Assembly: GCA_963580455.1 (NCBI GenBank)
Contig: OY756964.1
Span: forward strand, 20,868,001 to 20,932,000
Direction of reading: 5' to 3'
DNA from: Euonymus europaeus
Taxonomy: Eukaryota > Streptophyta > Magnoliopsida > Celastrales > Celastraceae
Length of the DNA: 64,000 nucleotides
In this document: positions 31,601 through 42,655 of the stretch, in pieces
Numbering within the stretch: position 1 is the first letter of the stretch
Layout: every line of letters starts with the position of its first letter
The notes under the pieces: generated by a model
Databases searched by the model: none
The model's input: the letters and a program-made list of their open reading frames with translations, nothing else
Told to the model about the DNA's origin: nothing
Translations under genes and position numbers: made by a program

Positions 31601-32749
31601 TTCAAGGGGGAGAGGATAAAGTCTACAAGCTTAAGAAAGCTCTTTATGGCTTAAAGCAAAGTCCTAGAGCCTGGTATTCTGAGGTTGACAGCTTTTTTCA
31701 GTTAAGAGGTTTGAAGAGAAGCAAGGATGAGTGTACCCTTTATAGTCTTAAGGAGGGAGATTCTGTGCTTGTGATTTCTATCTATGTTGATGACCTGATT
31801 GTGACTGGGAATAATGAAAATCAGATTCAAGCTTTTTAAGGAGAGCATGATGAAGAAATATGAAATGGTTGATCTTGGTCTTTTGAAGTATTTTTTGGGA
31901 GTGGAGGTTGAGCAAAATGATAAAGGTATTTTTATCTCTCAGTCCAGTTATGCAAAGTCAATTATCTCCAAGTTTAAAATGGAAGAATGCAACTCTGTCG
32001 TGGTTCCATTGGCTGTGAATGAGAAATTTCAAAAAGATGATGGTTCTAAAAAGGTTGATGCTAATTATTATCGAAGTCTCATTGGAAGTCTGCTCTATTT
32101 GACTACCACAAGGCCAGATATCATGTTTTCAGCAAGTCTCCTATCTAGATACATGCAGTCTCCAAGTCAGAATCATCTAGGGGCAGCAAAGAGAATTTTG
32201 AGATATTTGAAAGGAACTCTTTCTTATGGAGTTCAATATGAGGCAGGGAAGAATTTGATTTTGTCTGGTTTCTGTGACAGTGATTGGGCAGGTTGCATAG
32301 ATGATATGAAGAGCACTTCTGGGTTCGTTTTTAGTCTGGGATCAGGAGCTTGTACATGGATTTCAAAAAAGCAAAAAACTGTTGCCTTATCCTCAACTGA
32401 GGCAGAGTTTGTTGCTTCATCCAAGGCTGCTTCTCAAGCTGTTTGGATTATGAAAATTCTAGATGATCTTCATGTGAAGAAATCTGCCACAACTGAAATA
32501 TTATGTGATAGCAGGTCTGCGATTGCAAGTGCTCGAAATCCTGTTAATCATGATCTTACTAAGCACATCAAGATCAAGTATCTGTTCATTCGGGATGCTA
32601 TTCAAGATGGGTCTGTTACATTGGAGCATTGTTCTTCTCAAGAGCAGTTAGCAGATATTTTAACAAAATCTCTTCCAAGAGATAAGTTCTGTTTGCTCAG
32701 AAATCGACTTGGTGTCATTCCTCTGGCGCAATTCAAGGGGGAGTGTTGA
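28693..32749 (+). pseudogene. copia-1 gag-pol polyprotein, one frameshift
   Basis: The first frame (28693-31839, 1,048 residues) holds a UBN2-type gag, two Cys/His knuckles (about 29452-29555), an aspartic protease site (HLDSGCSHHMSG, about 29668), a GAG-pre-integrase HRRLCHL, the integrase core (HSDVCGP ... RSDRGGE) and most of the reverse transcriptase up to YVDDLIVTG. A T-run at about 31832-31836 carries one base too many; the frame then stops at 31837-31839. The remaining reverse transcriptase and RNase H (SDSDWAG, LSSTEAE) continue in another frame from about 31814 and stop at 32747-32749, just inside the right LTR. Everything else looks intact, so the break is probably recent. Confidence 0.95.
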
Positions 32750-32971
32750 TGCTAGTGAATTGCTGTCTTTTATGTATTTTGTTGTTATTTGGTCTTTCTG
32801 CCCATGCCAGGGGCTTTTATGTATTTTCCTTTTATCTTGTTTAAGGCTTGCCGTGTCTGGTAAGTTGGAGTACTTTTGAATGAAAAAATATTTTGAAGGT
32901 TGTAGGAGCTCTCATCTGAGTGCATCTGAGCATCTTGTATCAGTGTTTTTTGTGTGAAATACAAGCTAACA
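32744..32971 (+). repeat. copia-1 right LTR
   Basis: 228 bp, matches the left LTR by eye, preceded by the purine tract CAAGGGGGAG and followed by AATGC. Confidence 0.95.
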
Positions 32972-32976
32972 AATGC

Positions 32977-33944
32977 ATCCCTATCTGGGAAGGATCCCCA
33001 TTCTCAAGAGGAAAGAAAAATGACAAATGCAAATTTGCAAGCCGAGTTAGGTGGGCCCACAAAAGATAAAATAAAATATGCATTCTTTATGGGCGTATTG
33101 GTTGGAAAAAATGTATACAGTAACACATTTGTTTTACCCTTTTTAGAGGTGACTTTAAAAGGCCCAACCCAAAATATTACTACATTTGTTTAGGGACTAA
33201 GACTTCGTGAGCAACTTTTAAAATGTTATTTTTAAAAAGTCGGTTGTTTGTCATAAAGTCGGTTATTAATTTCACGATACATAGTCGAACTAATAATGAT
33301 TTTAGAATTTTTTTAAGTCGATTAATCGAGTCGGACCGATAATTAGCCCATAACCAACGGACCTGGCCTAAGCTTTAAGACTGCATGGTGGAAAATTGGA
33401 AATACATCCCGTGCATCTGGGCGACAACCCGGATGAACGAATTTTATTTCTGAAAATATTCTGTCATTTTGCATTCAAACTCATGACTTCTAGATGAGAC
33501 TAGCTAGTTGGATAAGTCGGGCCGGGACTCACCCCCTCAACATAAAAAAGTCATGGCTTCATTATTCAAGTTCAGGTGGGAGGGGGAGATCATTTTGAGA
33601 AATAAAAGAATCCGTGAAAGTGCAAAACCAATGCGTACAATGTCTCATGGGTGTACATCACGGCCATATATCCATCAATCCAATTACGATTCCAGATATA
33701 GAATGCATGCCAGGATATCTAAAAATTGGATGTAGATATATACATACATATATATATATTTACGTATACAACATATATTATATTACATGTTTACTTCAAA
33801 TATCCGAATTAACGAAGATGGATTCATTGTCCAGATAGTACAAGGACTGCACCACAAGCTGCACCATCAGTTACAAAGTTGATAACAATGGAGCTTCTCT
33901 TGTTAGCATGAAACCCCGTTTCCAAGTTCAAAGCTTTCAAAGTT
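32977..33944. other. Intergenic, no gene seen
   Basis: AT-rich DNA with small AT dinucleotide stretches near 33740-33780. The right part is the 3' flank of the CLE gene. Confidence 0.45.
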
Positions 33945-34172
33945 TCAGCGATTGTGGAGAGGATCCGAGGCATTTGGGACCTTTCTCTTGTTTGAAAACA
34001 AGTCAAAGGAGCGCCTCAACTGTTGGCGTTGCTGCCTCTCATGACTACTACTCGGTGGCTGCTGGTTCTGCAAGCTAACACCCATTATGTCCTGCTTTTT
34101 CTCTCCTGAGACCAACGCCAGAATCAGAAGAATCACAAGCAATCTCACTCGCAAAGACCCTTGAGAGTGCAT
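33945..34172 (-). CDS. CLE-family secreted peptide precursor
   Basis: Single-exon gene for 75 residues. Residues 1-23 are a signal peptide (core RLLVILLILALVSG). The middle is polar and Gln/Arg-rich with no conservation expected. The C-terminus is a CLE motif, RKVPNASDPLHNR (63-75), ending one Arg after the dodecapeptide core. Mature CLE peptides are arabinosylated, secreted and sensed by CLV1/BAM-type receptor kinases to control meristems or vasculature; which process applies here is unknown. The motif keeps Arg1, Val3, Pro4, Asp8, Pro9, His11 and Asn12, but has Ala at position 6, where Gly is almost invariant, and Ser at 7. The start is the ATG at 34172; codons before it lack an ATG. Confidence 0.85.
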   Translation of the reverse strand: MHSQGSLRVRLLVILLILALVSGEKKQDIMGVSLQNQQPPSSSHERQQRQQLRRSFDLFSNKRKVPNASDPLHNR

Positions 34173-37052
34173 TATTCTCGTGTGTTTGGACAAGAAAGAG
34201 AGAGAGCTTTCTTTGCTTATTCTAAGAAGGAATGAAAACTGAAATGCACATTATGGGTCCAGCTAGCTTGATAAAAATAAAACAAGGCACACCCCAAAAA
34301 AGCCATTTGGCTTTGTCCGTTTGAGAGAGAAAAAAAGCTGGAGAAAGAGTTATTTAGTACACCCTGCAAACAAGGGACACGACTCACGATGAAACTTTTT
34401 TCTTTTGCTTTTTGCTTACCATCTTTTGTCTTTCACGAGAACTTTTCAAGCCATTTTGCTTTTATGTTCTCTCATAGATCAGTCCCTAATGAGGATTGAA
34501 GACAGACACACACAGACATAATAGATCCAATTTAAAGGCGCATATTGTATACAAATCTTGGCTCTTGTGCTTTTTCATTCTTTGTCGGATTTGGAAACTA
34601 GTCAAATTTTAGTTTCTTCATAGCTGCATCGTTTAGTGACAGAGAAACCTGTGTGTATATATATCTATCTCTATACGAGGGGCTATAAAGTATCTGAGTA
34701 TCATCAGTACTATGATTTGTTTAAAGCATCTTTGAGTAGTCAAATCACCATGCGAGACCATTGGTCCTTCCCAATGGCCTTTGAATTTTGATTTTCAGTT
34801 TTCTTTCCGTGACTGATGGATTACCTTCTCTTTTGCATATTATTCTCTCTTTTCATTTTATGATAAAAATGTGCAGGTTAGTGGTCTTTTTCTAACGAAT
34901 TGATGAGTAATCTCTTGTGAGGTCAAAGTCCTGCGCTCTGTATGAGCTGCATTGCATGTATATTTCGCTTATTATGTTGGAAAGTGAAATTGTATCCTCT
35001 GTACTAATGTATCGTTAGTGGACATCCAATTTGACTTGAAAAAAAGATGACCAAAATGTGCTCTTTCTTAGACCCAACCAACAATATTGGCCAATTCAGA
35101 GCTTGTAATCCATGCCAATTGGGAGTTGATGTAAATAAGCATTCTGTGCCTAAAATGGGCACTTCCACTTCCTGCTTTGTTTGTTTTCTGACAGACATTG
35201 TTGTCATCTTAATCATGTTTCTTCATTTTCTTTAGACATGTAATTTCCTACATGTAGGGCGATAGTCGAGTGCATTTGAAGCTCTAAATAAAGTTGACGT
35301 TTTGCATGAACAATATTAGTGACAGAGGGATGCGTTTCACCGATTTTAATTCGTTAAGAACATCTCTCATGCTTGTAAGAGAATCAAGATCAATCTGCAC
35401 TACAAGACAAGCCAACCCCTGAAATCTTGTCCATGCATTAATATTCATGCTGTATTTCCGGATTTATATGTTTGTTATCATCGCTATTCGCTTGGATCGT
35501 CCATTTATCGCCACAGCTCAAGGCCAAGCGCTTCTAGTTTTTTGGTGTGGAAACACTGACCGAACCGAGTCAGTGTTGAGATCCAGTTCACCGATGCCCA
35601 TAAACATATCTCCTGCCATTGATGGAAACAGACGACAATTCAGACACGAAGATTTGTTTGAGATTGAAAATTTTTCTGAGAGTGTAATAGGATCAATACT
35701 GCATCGAGATAGGTAGCTTTTGGCTTTGAACCTTCCCTAGTGAAAGTCTATTGGACTTACTTAACTAGTCAGTGGATTGATGCCTTGAACTGCCAGTTGT
35801 TACTATAAGGCCAGTCAATAAACCTCACACAACACTAATCTAATTCATAATTGGTTCTCGGTTGTGTTCATTGTTTCGGTCATGAACGTCTTGGGTTTAG
35901 TGAGTGCTTTAGAAAATATCATCTTTTAAATATTTTCATAGAGTCGGTCTTACTCTTCACTCAGATAGGTGACGTCCTATCAAGAGTATTCTCTAATACT
36001 CCACTTATATATGTATAAGATATAAGAATCATTAAAAGCATAGCTTAATTTTAACACGCTTCTTAGCAATACTTGGGGCATCCAAGGAATGGGATGGAGT
36101 GAAACTCCATGCTGCTCACACTTAATTTATTCTCAACTTATGTTTTTCTATTGAACCTAGTCCAAGGGATCTCCAATTGTTAGGTTAAGTTTTAATCAAG
36201 ATAGTTTATTGAGTTAAGGCTTTTAAGCCCATCCCCCTCGATGCACAGTCTGTCACCTCTCTACTCAACCTTTATGTAAATGGATTCACTAGGTTTTCTT
36301 TAGACTTCACAAAGTCTAAGGAAATTATTCTAGTAGAGAGTAACTATCTTATAGTATTATGTCTACGACGAATGTGTCTAGACTTACTGTTTATATATCA
36401 AATTTTGTGCTTTAACAATTTCAACTTAATTGTCACAATAAATGTAAATTGCAGACATAGATTTTGGCCATATATGAATGTAGTCCAAAAAGTGACAAAG
36501 TCACTCTGCTTCTTCAGTTATTAATCAATAATAAGGGGGAAGCGGTATTACAAAAATATTAAATGAATAAAACATGTAATTATAAGGAAAATAGCTGCTT
36601 ATGTGAGAAAATATTTTTTGGTTGGACATATGTGTCCAACTTTAATGGGACCATCACTTATAAACCATTTCCCATTCGAGAAACCCGATGGTCCGATATT
36701 ATTGTTTTTATTGGTCTGGGTACGACGGTAAAATAAAAATAAAAAAATAATGACACCGGATTTAATTTACTATAATTATCGGATTATCGAGTTTCTCAGT
36801 GAGGCGATGTTGGAGCAAATTGTCAAGCCAGCCCTCCCAACTCCCAAGTCCGAAGTCTTAAACCTTGCGGATTTGGGTTGGGTTTGAGCTTGGAGCACGG
36901 CTGTGTTTGTCCTAATCAGTGTTACAAAAAAGGCCGGCCCAGGACGCTGTGGGGGGTGCCTGAGGGCACTCCATCACTTGGCCCTCATAATGAATTTAGA
37001 CATTTAATGGATGATGACAGCTATCAAAATCTGATCGAATATTTAATTTCAG
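34173..37052. other. Intergenic region between CLE gene and MITE
   Basis: No gene supported over 2.9 kb. 35740-36420 reads like transcribed repeat or LTR-derived DNA but I found no bounded ends. Short frames at 35004-35235, 35447-35716 and 36878-37147 are not recognisable proteins. Confidence 0.45.
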
Positions 37053-37373
37053 TTCCTCTGTCCAAATCTTATTTGTCTTATAATAAACACACCATTAATT
37101 TTTTCACCTTCCGTTCAAGTCACATTTCGCAGCTAATTTCTTTATAATAAATAAATGAGAAATAAAAAAAAATACATCGATAATATCATAACCTGGTAAT
37201 ATCCTTTAGTCTCACACCTTATTTATACCCTTAACTTGAAAAACTCAACAATTAACTCAACAATCATGCACATTATAAATAAAAGTATAAAGATCAAATT
37301 GAAAGAGAATTAAATATTTTCTTAAATTGTATAAAAAAATGAAGGGGACAATTAAAATGGGACGGAGAGAGTA
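37053..37373. mobile_element. Stowaway-type MITE (copy 2)
   Basis: The left end TTCCTCTGTCCAAATCTTAT and the reverse complement of the right end TACTCTCTCCGTCCCATTTT are related, and the right 95 bp closely match copy 1 (21825-21921). Left boundary approximate. Confidence 0.65.
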
Positions 37374-37763
37374 TATATTAAGTCTTGTAATGAAATATTT
37401 GGATGGTTTAGATCTTAAGACCGGACTCCTGTATATTCCAATCTCTACTAGTCCCGTTTACCAAACGCAGCTTACCGATCGATTGATTGTTTTCATGTTT
37501 CTTAGCTCCTATCTACCAACATTTTTTATTTTATTTTTTCCCTTTTGACTCAAATGGAATATTGAAATTGAATGAATTTATGTTTCGAGAAACGATACTT
37601 TCTAAGTGGAGGCAAATCACAACGACCACCTAACATTCTTAAAAGCACTTGCCATTCAATTACCCGCCAATCACCCTAAAAACAGCAACATAGACAACAC
37701 AATTCATCACCCTCCAGTCCTCCACAAACCCCACCATCCTTCCCTTTCCTTCCCAAATCCGCC

Positions 37764-39512
37764 ATGTTCAGGCCAGTCTCAGCTCCTTCTCCTCCAGTAG
37801 ATTATTCTCACACTTGCTGTTTGCGATTGTTGGCTCTACTGACACTATGGATATGTGGCATGTAATTCTTCCACATCTTCTGTTGCAATTTTTTGCTCAA
37901 TTGATCATTCGTTCTGAACAAAACTTATGGTTGATTTGCAGTTACTGTGAGTATCCGATATGGGTATTATGCGGATTGTCGAATGGTGCTCGGACCGAGT
38001 TCATCGAGGTTAATGGTGGCAAGTTCTTTGTTTGTAGAGCAGGTTCAAGTGAGAGATGGAGAAAAGAAAGGGGCTGTTCTATATGGGTTCTCTCAGAAAC
38101 CTGAGCTCAGTGGTGAAACTAACTGGAGTGCATCAAGTTTCCTGATTGTTGAATCGTATAATCGTGAGGTACTGTATTTATTATGTGATTACAGATTCTG
38201 TATTTCAATTACTATGAAACACAATCTCTAGAATTATTTTTTGTTTCCTGGTTAGGGTTTTTATTTATGGTTGAATAAGGGTTCGAGGATTCGAATGAGA
38301 TGGGAAGCTCCGGCGAGTAGTTTAAGTCTTCTGCAAATGGTTATTATTAAAGGTGCCTTTTAGTCCTTCAAATTTTTAGGCTTGTTGAGCTTAGAATCTG
38401 TACAATAATATGTAAACCTGCTTCTGCAGGCGAGCGAAAATACGAAACTGTAATTCCCAAATCTGCAAGCTCCCCTGTTGCTGTCCAGCTTGACAAACCA
38501 TTGAAAGGTAACCGGTTTTCAACGGAAATTATACTGAATTTGTTGCTGTTGAATTTTGAAGAAACCAAATGAATAATTTGCTCAGGCAAGGAAGCAGAAT
38601 TCACGGCAGAGGAGGGCGATAAGTACTACATTGGCATGATTAACGCAAATCCCACAAGTGTAAAAATGGCAATGAGTGTGAATGTGACATCAAAGACATA
38701 TGATGTAACAAAGGCAAACCATGCATGTTCAACATTGAATGGATCATGCCGGCTGAGACTGCTATTTCCAAAGACTCAATATGTTGTTCTGACAACTCCA
38801 AACAATGTAAGCCCTCCTTGTTTCTCTAATGATTTTTTTCATCTGCCAATCTGCTTTCTTCGCAAGATTGAACTTGTCAATGAATCAATGGCAGGATGAT
38901 TTGGGAGGCTGGGACATTGGGCTAGCTTTTATTGCTCGAGTGATAACGTACATTGCTATTCTAGGTACAAAACGAGACATATGCTCATTACTAGATTCTT
39001 CGGTTCTCGCCAAACTAGAAATCGGATTAATTTTATTTCACATTTTTCAGGATTTATCTCTATTGCTATTTTCGTGATATTGAAATACCTAGGAGCCTGT
39101 GATGGAGATACTACTGTGGTGGACACATCAGTAAGTGCAATATCCGAGACTGATCCTATAATGCCGGCTCAGAAGCCTATTCCCTTCACATACGGAACAA
39201 ACGAAGAAGATGAAGAATCAGGTTCATCTAATAGTTCTTCAGAGGATCTATATGATGCAAAATTATGCTCAATTTGTTATGATGAACAGCGCAACTGCTT
39301 CTTCGTTCCTTGCGGTCACTGTGCCACCTGCTATAATTGTGCTCAAAGGTAATGTAATTTTGCCAAACAAGTATCACCTATTATTCAAACTGCAAATCTA
39401 TTGATGAATATGCGAAAAATCACGATTTTGCAGGATTATGGAGGAGGAGAACAAAATGTGTCCTATATGTCGAAGGCTAATTCACAAAACAAGACGATTG
39501 TTTAGCCCATAG
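37764..39512 (+). CDS. APD-like transmembrane RING finger E3 ubiquitin ligase (8 exons)
   Basis: Exons by GT-AG consensus and phase: 37764-37854, 37942-38168, 38256-38352, 38430-38507, 38586-38806, 38895-38964, 39051-39348 and 39434-39512; 386 residues. The N-terminus has a membrane segment (CCLRLLALLTLWIF). The lumenal part has the family's signature blocks: RYGYYADCRMVLGP, LYGFSQKPELS...NWSAS, and GFYLWLNKGSRIRMRWEAP. A second membrane segment is about LAFIARVITYIAILGFISIAI, split by intron 6. An acidic linker leads to a C-terminal C3HC4 RING: CSIC, CFFVPCGHCATC and CPIC, the last in the final exon. Arabidopsis APD1-4 act in pollen mitosis II, so an endomembrane ubiquitin ligase is inferred. 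All zinc ligands are present. Exon 1 (start and donor GTGGCA) is the least certain; the rest is firm. Confidence 0.85.
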
Positions 39513-42334
39513 AAGGAAAATTATTCGAGTTTGGGTTTGCATTTGCCTTCTTTTATGATAGTGTTGGGAAATTTTAGTTTACTCTGCCTAGCTCAAGAAT
39601 ATGCACATGACATTCTATTAGTTACTGATAGACCTATGTGGAAATGTAAGTATAGAGTCTTGGCAGTTTGAACTTTCCCTTCCAGGGAGGAATAGCTGGT
39701 TCAGAGATATTTGTTATGAGAGTACTGTATTCCAAAATTTTATCATTCTACCTGTATGTCTCCACTCTCCAGTTTACATTTACTTTGATGCACTTGGCAC
39801 ATTGAAATCATTGCCTGCTGAGTTTAGTATGATATGATTGAAGACAAGAACTTCATCCCTGCATTTTTTTTTTGCCCAAAAATGCTGCACTAGAACTAAG
39901 AAAACAGAATTGCCAATGCTACTAGAACTTCATCAATGCGACAATTCAATAATCAATGCCAATCCTTCAATTGTCTGAGTCTACTCTTCTTGAAAAAAGA
40001 ATTGGTATTGTTACAAGTTTGGTTACAAGTGTAGCCTTGGAAACCTCAATCTACAGTTTCTTTATGCCCTTCTTCACCTTTCTTTGTTTTCTCACAAAGT
40101 TGTTCCTTCACTACAACAAGAACCTCCCACCAAGCCCTGCTGTCTCTCAGATGATTACCACACATATGAAATCATCAGAGGCATGGTCCTGGGGAGCTCC
40201 ATTACTCAATATACTTAGAAATAATCGAAAAAAGATTCACTTTTTAAATAACCATGATTGAGTAAACACCACTGAGGCCTTTTATCGAACACCTGATATG
40301 CCGTTTGATTCCGAAATACAACCAGACGGAAAACTGACGCCACTACCAGCAGCCCATTAAGGTTAACAACAACATTGATGACACCATATGTGTTTTTGCT
40401 TCCTGAAGTTAAAAGTTAGATTTTGTATTAACAGGGGATGTTGTCAGCTGGTACAGACTCTTTCATTTGAAACTATGGAGTGAGCTCTCTCGCTTCTTCT
40501 AAACAGTCCAGAGGCTCTCGTTAAAGCATAGTCTGAACTTGACAATCACATATTCACATTGGACCAATTGACGAATCCGATCTGCCCAAACTATCATATC
40601 CCCATGGCATCATCAAGGAGACATCATCAAGGAGACACTCCGAATGTACCCCGCCGGCCCACTTTGTTAGATATCCCAGGCTTTAAGCCTTTAAAGTGTA
40701 ATATATAAGCAGGTATCTTCCTCCTCTATTGAGCCTTTTTAAAGGGGTGAGTTGAGCTTTTTTGACACATTTATGATCCCACATGGGTAGTAGAAGATTG
40801 CACAGTTAGAGATCTCCAAGTCCCACGTGGCACTAAGCTATTGGTAAATACATGGGCCATACAAAATGACCCCAAGTTCTGGTGAACAGCCCAGAATGTT
40901 CAAGCCTGAGGGCATCAAGGGAACAAAGTGGGTCACGTTGTTAAGATTTGGAGCTGGAAGGAGAGGGTGCTTAATTGCTTATAAGGGAGGGCTCTGCAAT
41001 AGAGATGATTGGGTTGGCTTTGGGATCACTGATTCGGTGCTTTGACTGGGCTAGAGTTGGCAAGGAGATGGTGGATATGGGTAAAAGAGCTTGGGCTTAT
41101 CATGCCCAAAGCTAACCTTTAATGGCAAAGTATAGGCCGCGCCTAAACATGATCAGCCATCTATCTCAGCTCTGAAAAAACCCTTCTAGAGACGGCTGAA
41201 GAATTTGAAATTCCATTTGCTCTCATTCCTCTTCTTACCCTAGTGTCCAGGAGCAGGTCATGGGGGTCTTTTGAAAATATCAATAATATTGTTCATTTAA
41301 GATTGTTCGATTCTTGATGATATATGAAGCCTACACCATTTTGTTCGTTCTCAAATCTAGCAAGCGAGTTTGAATCCAACTCACATAAATAAGGGAAAAA
41401 ACCTTGTTGTAGTTAAGAGGGAGCTTTTACACATATATACCACTCAGAAGTCTTTGACTTTACTGATGTGATATTTCGTGTCTTTACATAATCGGCATAC
41501 TATAGTTTCTTTATGGTAAAATTAACTACTTGCTTGTCTTTGGTGAGTTTCTTCCTGTATAAATAATTGTATAGGGTGACTAATCTGGTAGAGTAGAGAA
41601 ATACTTAAACAAACACGTTTCTGTCAAACATAATTGTTTGCTGCTGGCATTGTTATGGTGAACTCATCATTTTAAAGATTTTTTTATCTCTCATTTAGGA
41701 ATTGTCGCCATTGATTTTTCATTCAAAGATACTAAGTGCTTGTCAAGTGTTCATCCCCTGTTCATGGTACATTGGTTCCTCTGTTCATATATTCTCCACG
41801 ATGTCTATCTCGTATGTATTATTGGATTCAGAAAGCATCATGCCTGTGACTGTGAGTTTGTTCAAGTCATGGGGAAATTAAAATCCTGCTGTGTTTCGTT
41901 AGTCTTGGGAAATCGCTCCTTAAGGGAAGTAGTAGGTTGAGAACATTCTCGGTACTGTAGGCAATATTGTTGTAACTATCTCACAATCAAGAACACACAA
42001 GCACAAGAAATCAGCAAAAGAAAATTTGAACACGATGATTTTACATGGTTTGGCCAGAACGTGCCTGCGTACACGGAGGAGCTCCTGATTCTTTTCACTA
42101 TGAGAAAAAACGACATAGTCAGTACAAGACTCAATATAGGACTTCTATAGTAACCATAATATTTCTCTTATACAATTACAAAAATACCTCCATATATAAA
42201 AGGAATCCCAAATTTCCCTGCAAAACCTTCAACTTTATCTTTCGACTTTAAAGTTCAGTACATCATTATAATTATAATGAGCCACATATCAAAAATATCA
42301 GGAAGATAGGTCTAGTGCTTTTTCGTCCTATTCA
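39513..42334. other. Intergenic region
   Basis: No gene supported. 40660-41100 and about 41990-42240 (ACATGGTTTGGCCAGAACG, CACGGAGGAGCTCC) have the look of LTR or TRIM remnants common in plant genomes, but no paired ends were found. Frames at 39956-40261 and 41740-41940 resemble nothing known. Confidence 0.4.
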
Positions 42335-42503
42335 TGCTTGGATGAGAGGGACTCAAATGACTTCACTTTGAATCTCAACCATCCAAGTGAATTATAATAA
42401 TTACACAATATAAATTAAGACCTCCAACTTGAATGGTTGAGACTCAAAATGAAAATAATTTCATGATAAAATTATTTCAGCCCCTCCCATCCCATCCATG
42501 CTG
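42335..42503. mobile_element. Small foldback MITE
   Basis: About 165 bp almost entirely inverted-repeat: GGATGAGAGGGACTCAAAT on the left matches the reverse complement of ATTTCAGCCCCTCCCATCC on the right, and TTTGAATCTCAACCATCCAA matches TTGAATGGTTGAGACTCAAA inverted. The transcript would form a long hairpin. Ends approximate. Confidence 0.6.
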
Positions 42504-42655
42504 GTACTGATATGCCAGTGAAGGAGGATAAGAAAATTCTTTCTTGTCGCCTGCTTTGTGAACGTTGGAACTTTGAAATTTTATGTGGAATCTTGTAAAT
42601 TTTCTTTTGCTTTGAATATTCAATTTCTTAGACACAATAGAGGTAGTAGCTCTTA

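Larger units (their letters stand above)
28419..32971 (+). mobile_element. Full-length Ty1-copia retrotransposon (copia-1)
   Basis: A 4,553-bp element with two 228-bp LTRs that I read as identical, TGTTG...TAACA ends, a 5-bp duplication (AATGC), a primer binding site like initiator tRNA-Met (TGGTATCGAAGCC, 28648-28660) and a polypurine tract (CAAGGGGGAG) before the right LTR. It encodes gag-pol in copia order (protease, integrase, reverse transcriptase, RNase H). One frameshift in the reverse transcriptase is the only coding break I see. Identical LTRs mean a very recent insertion. Confidence 0.97.
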
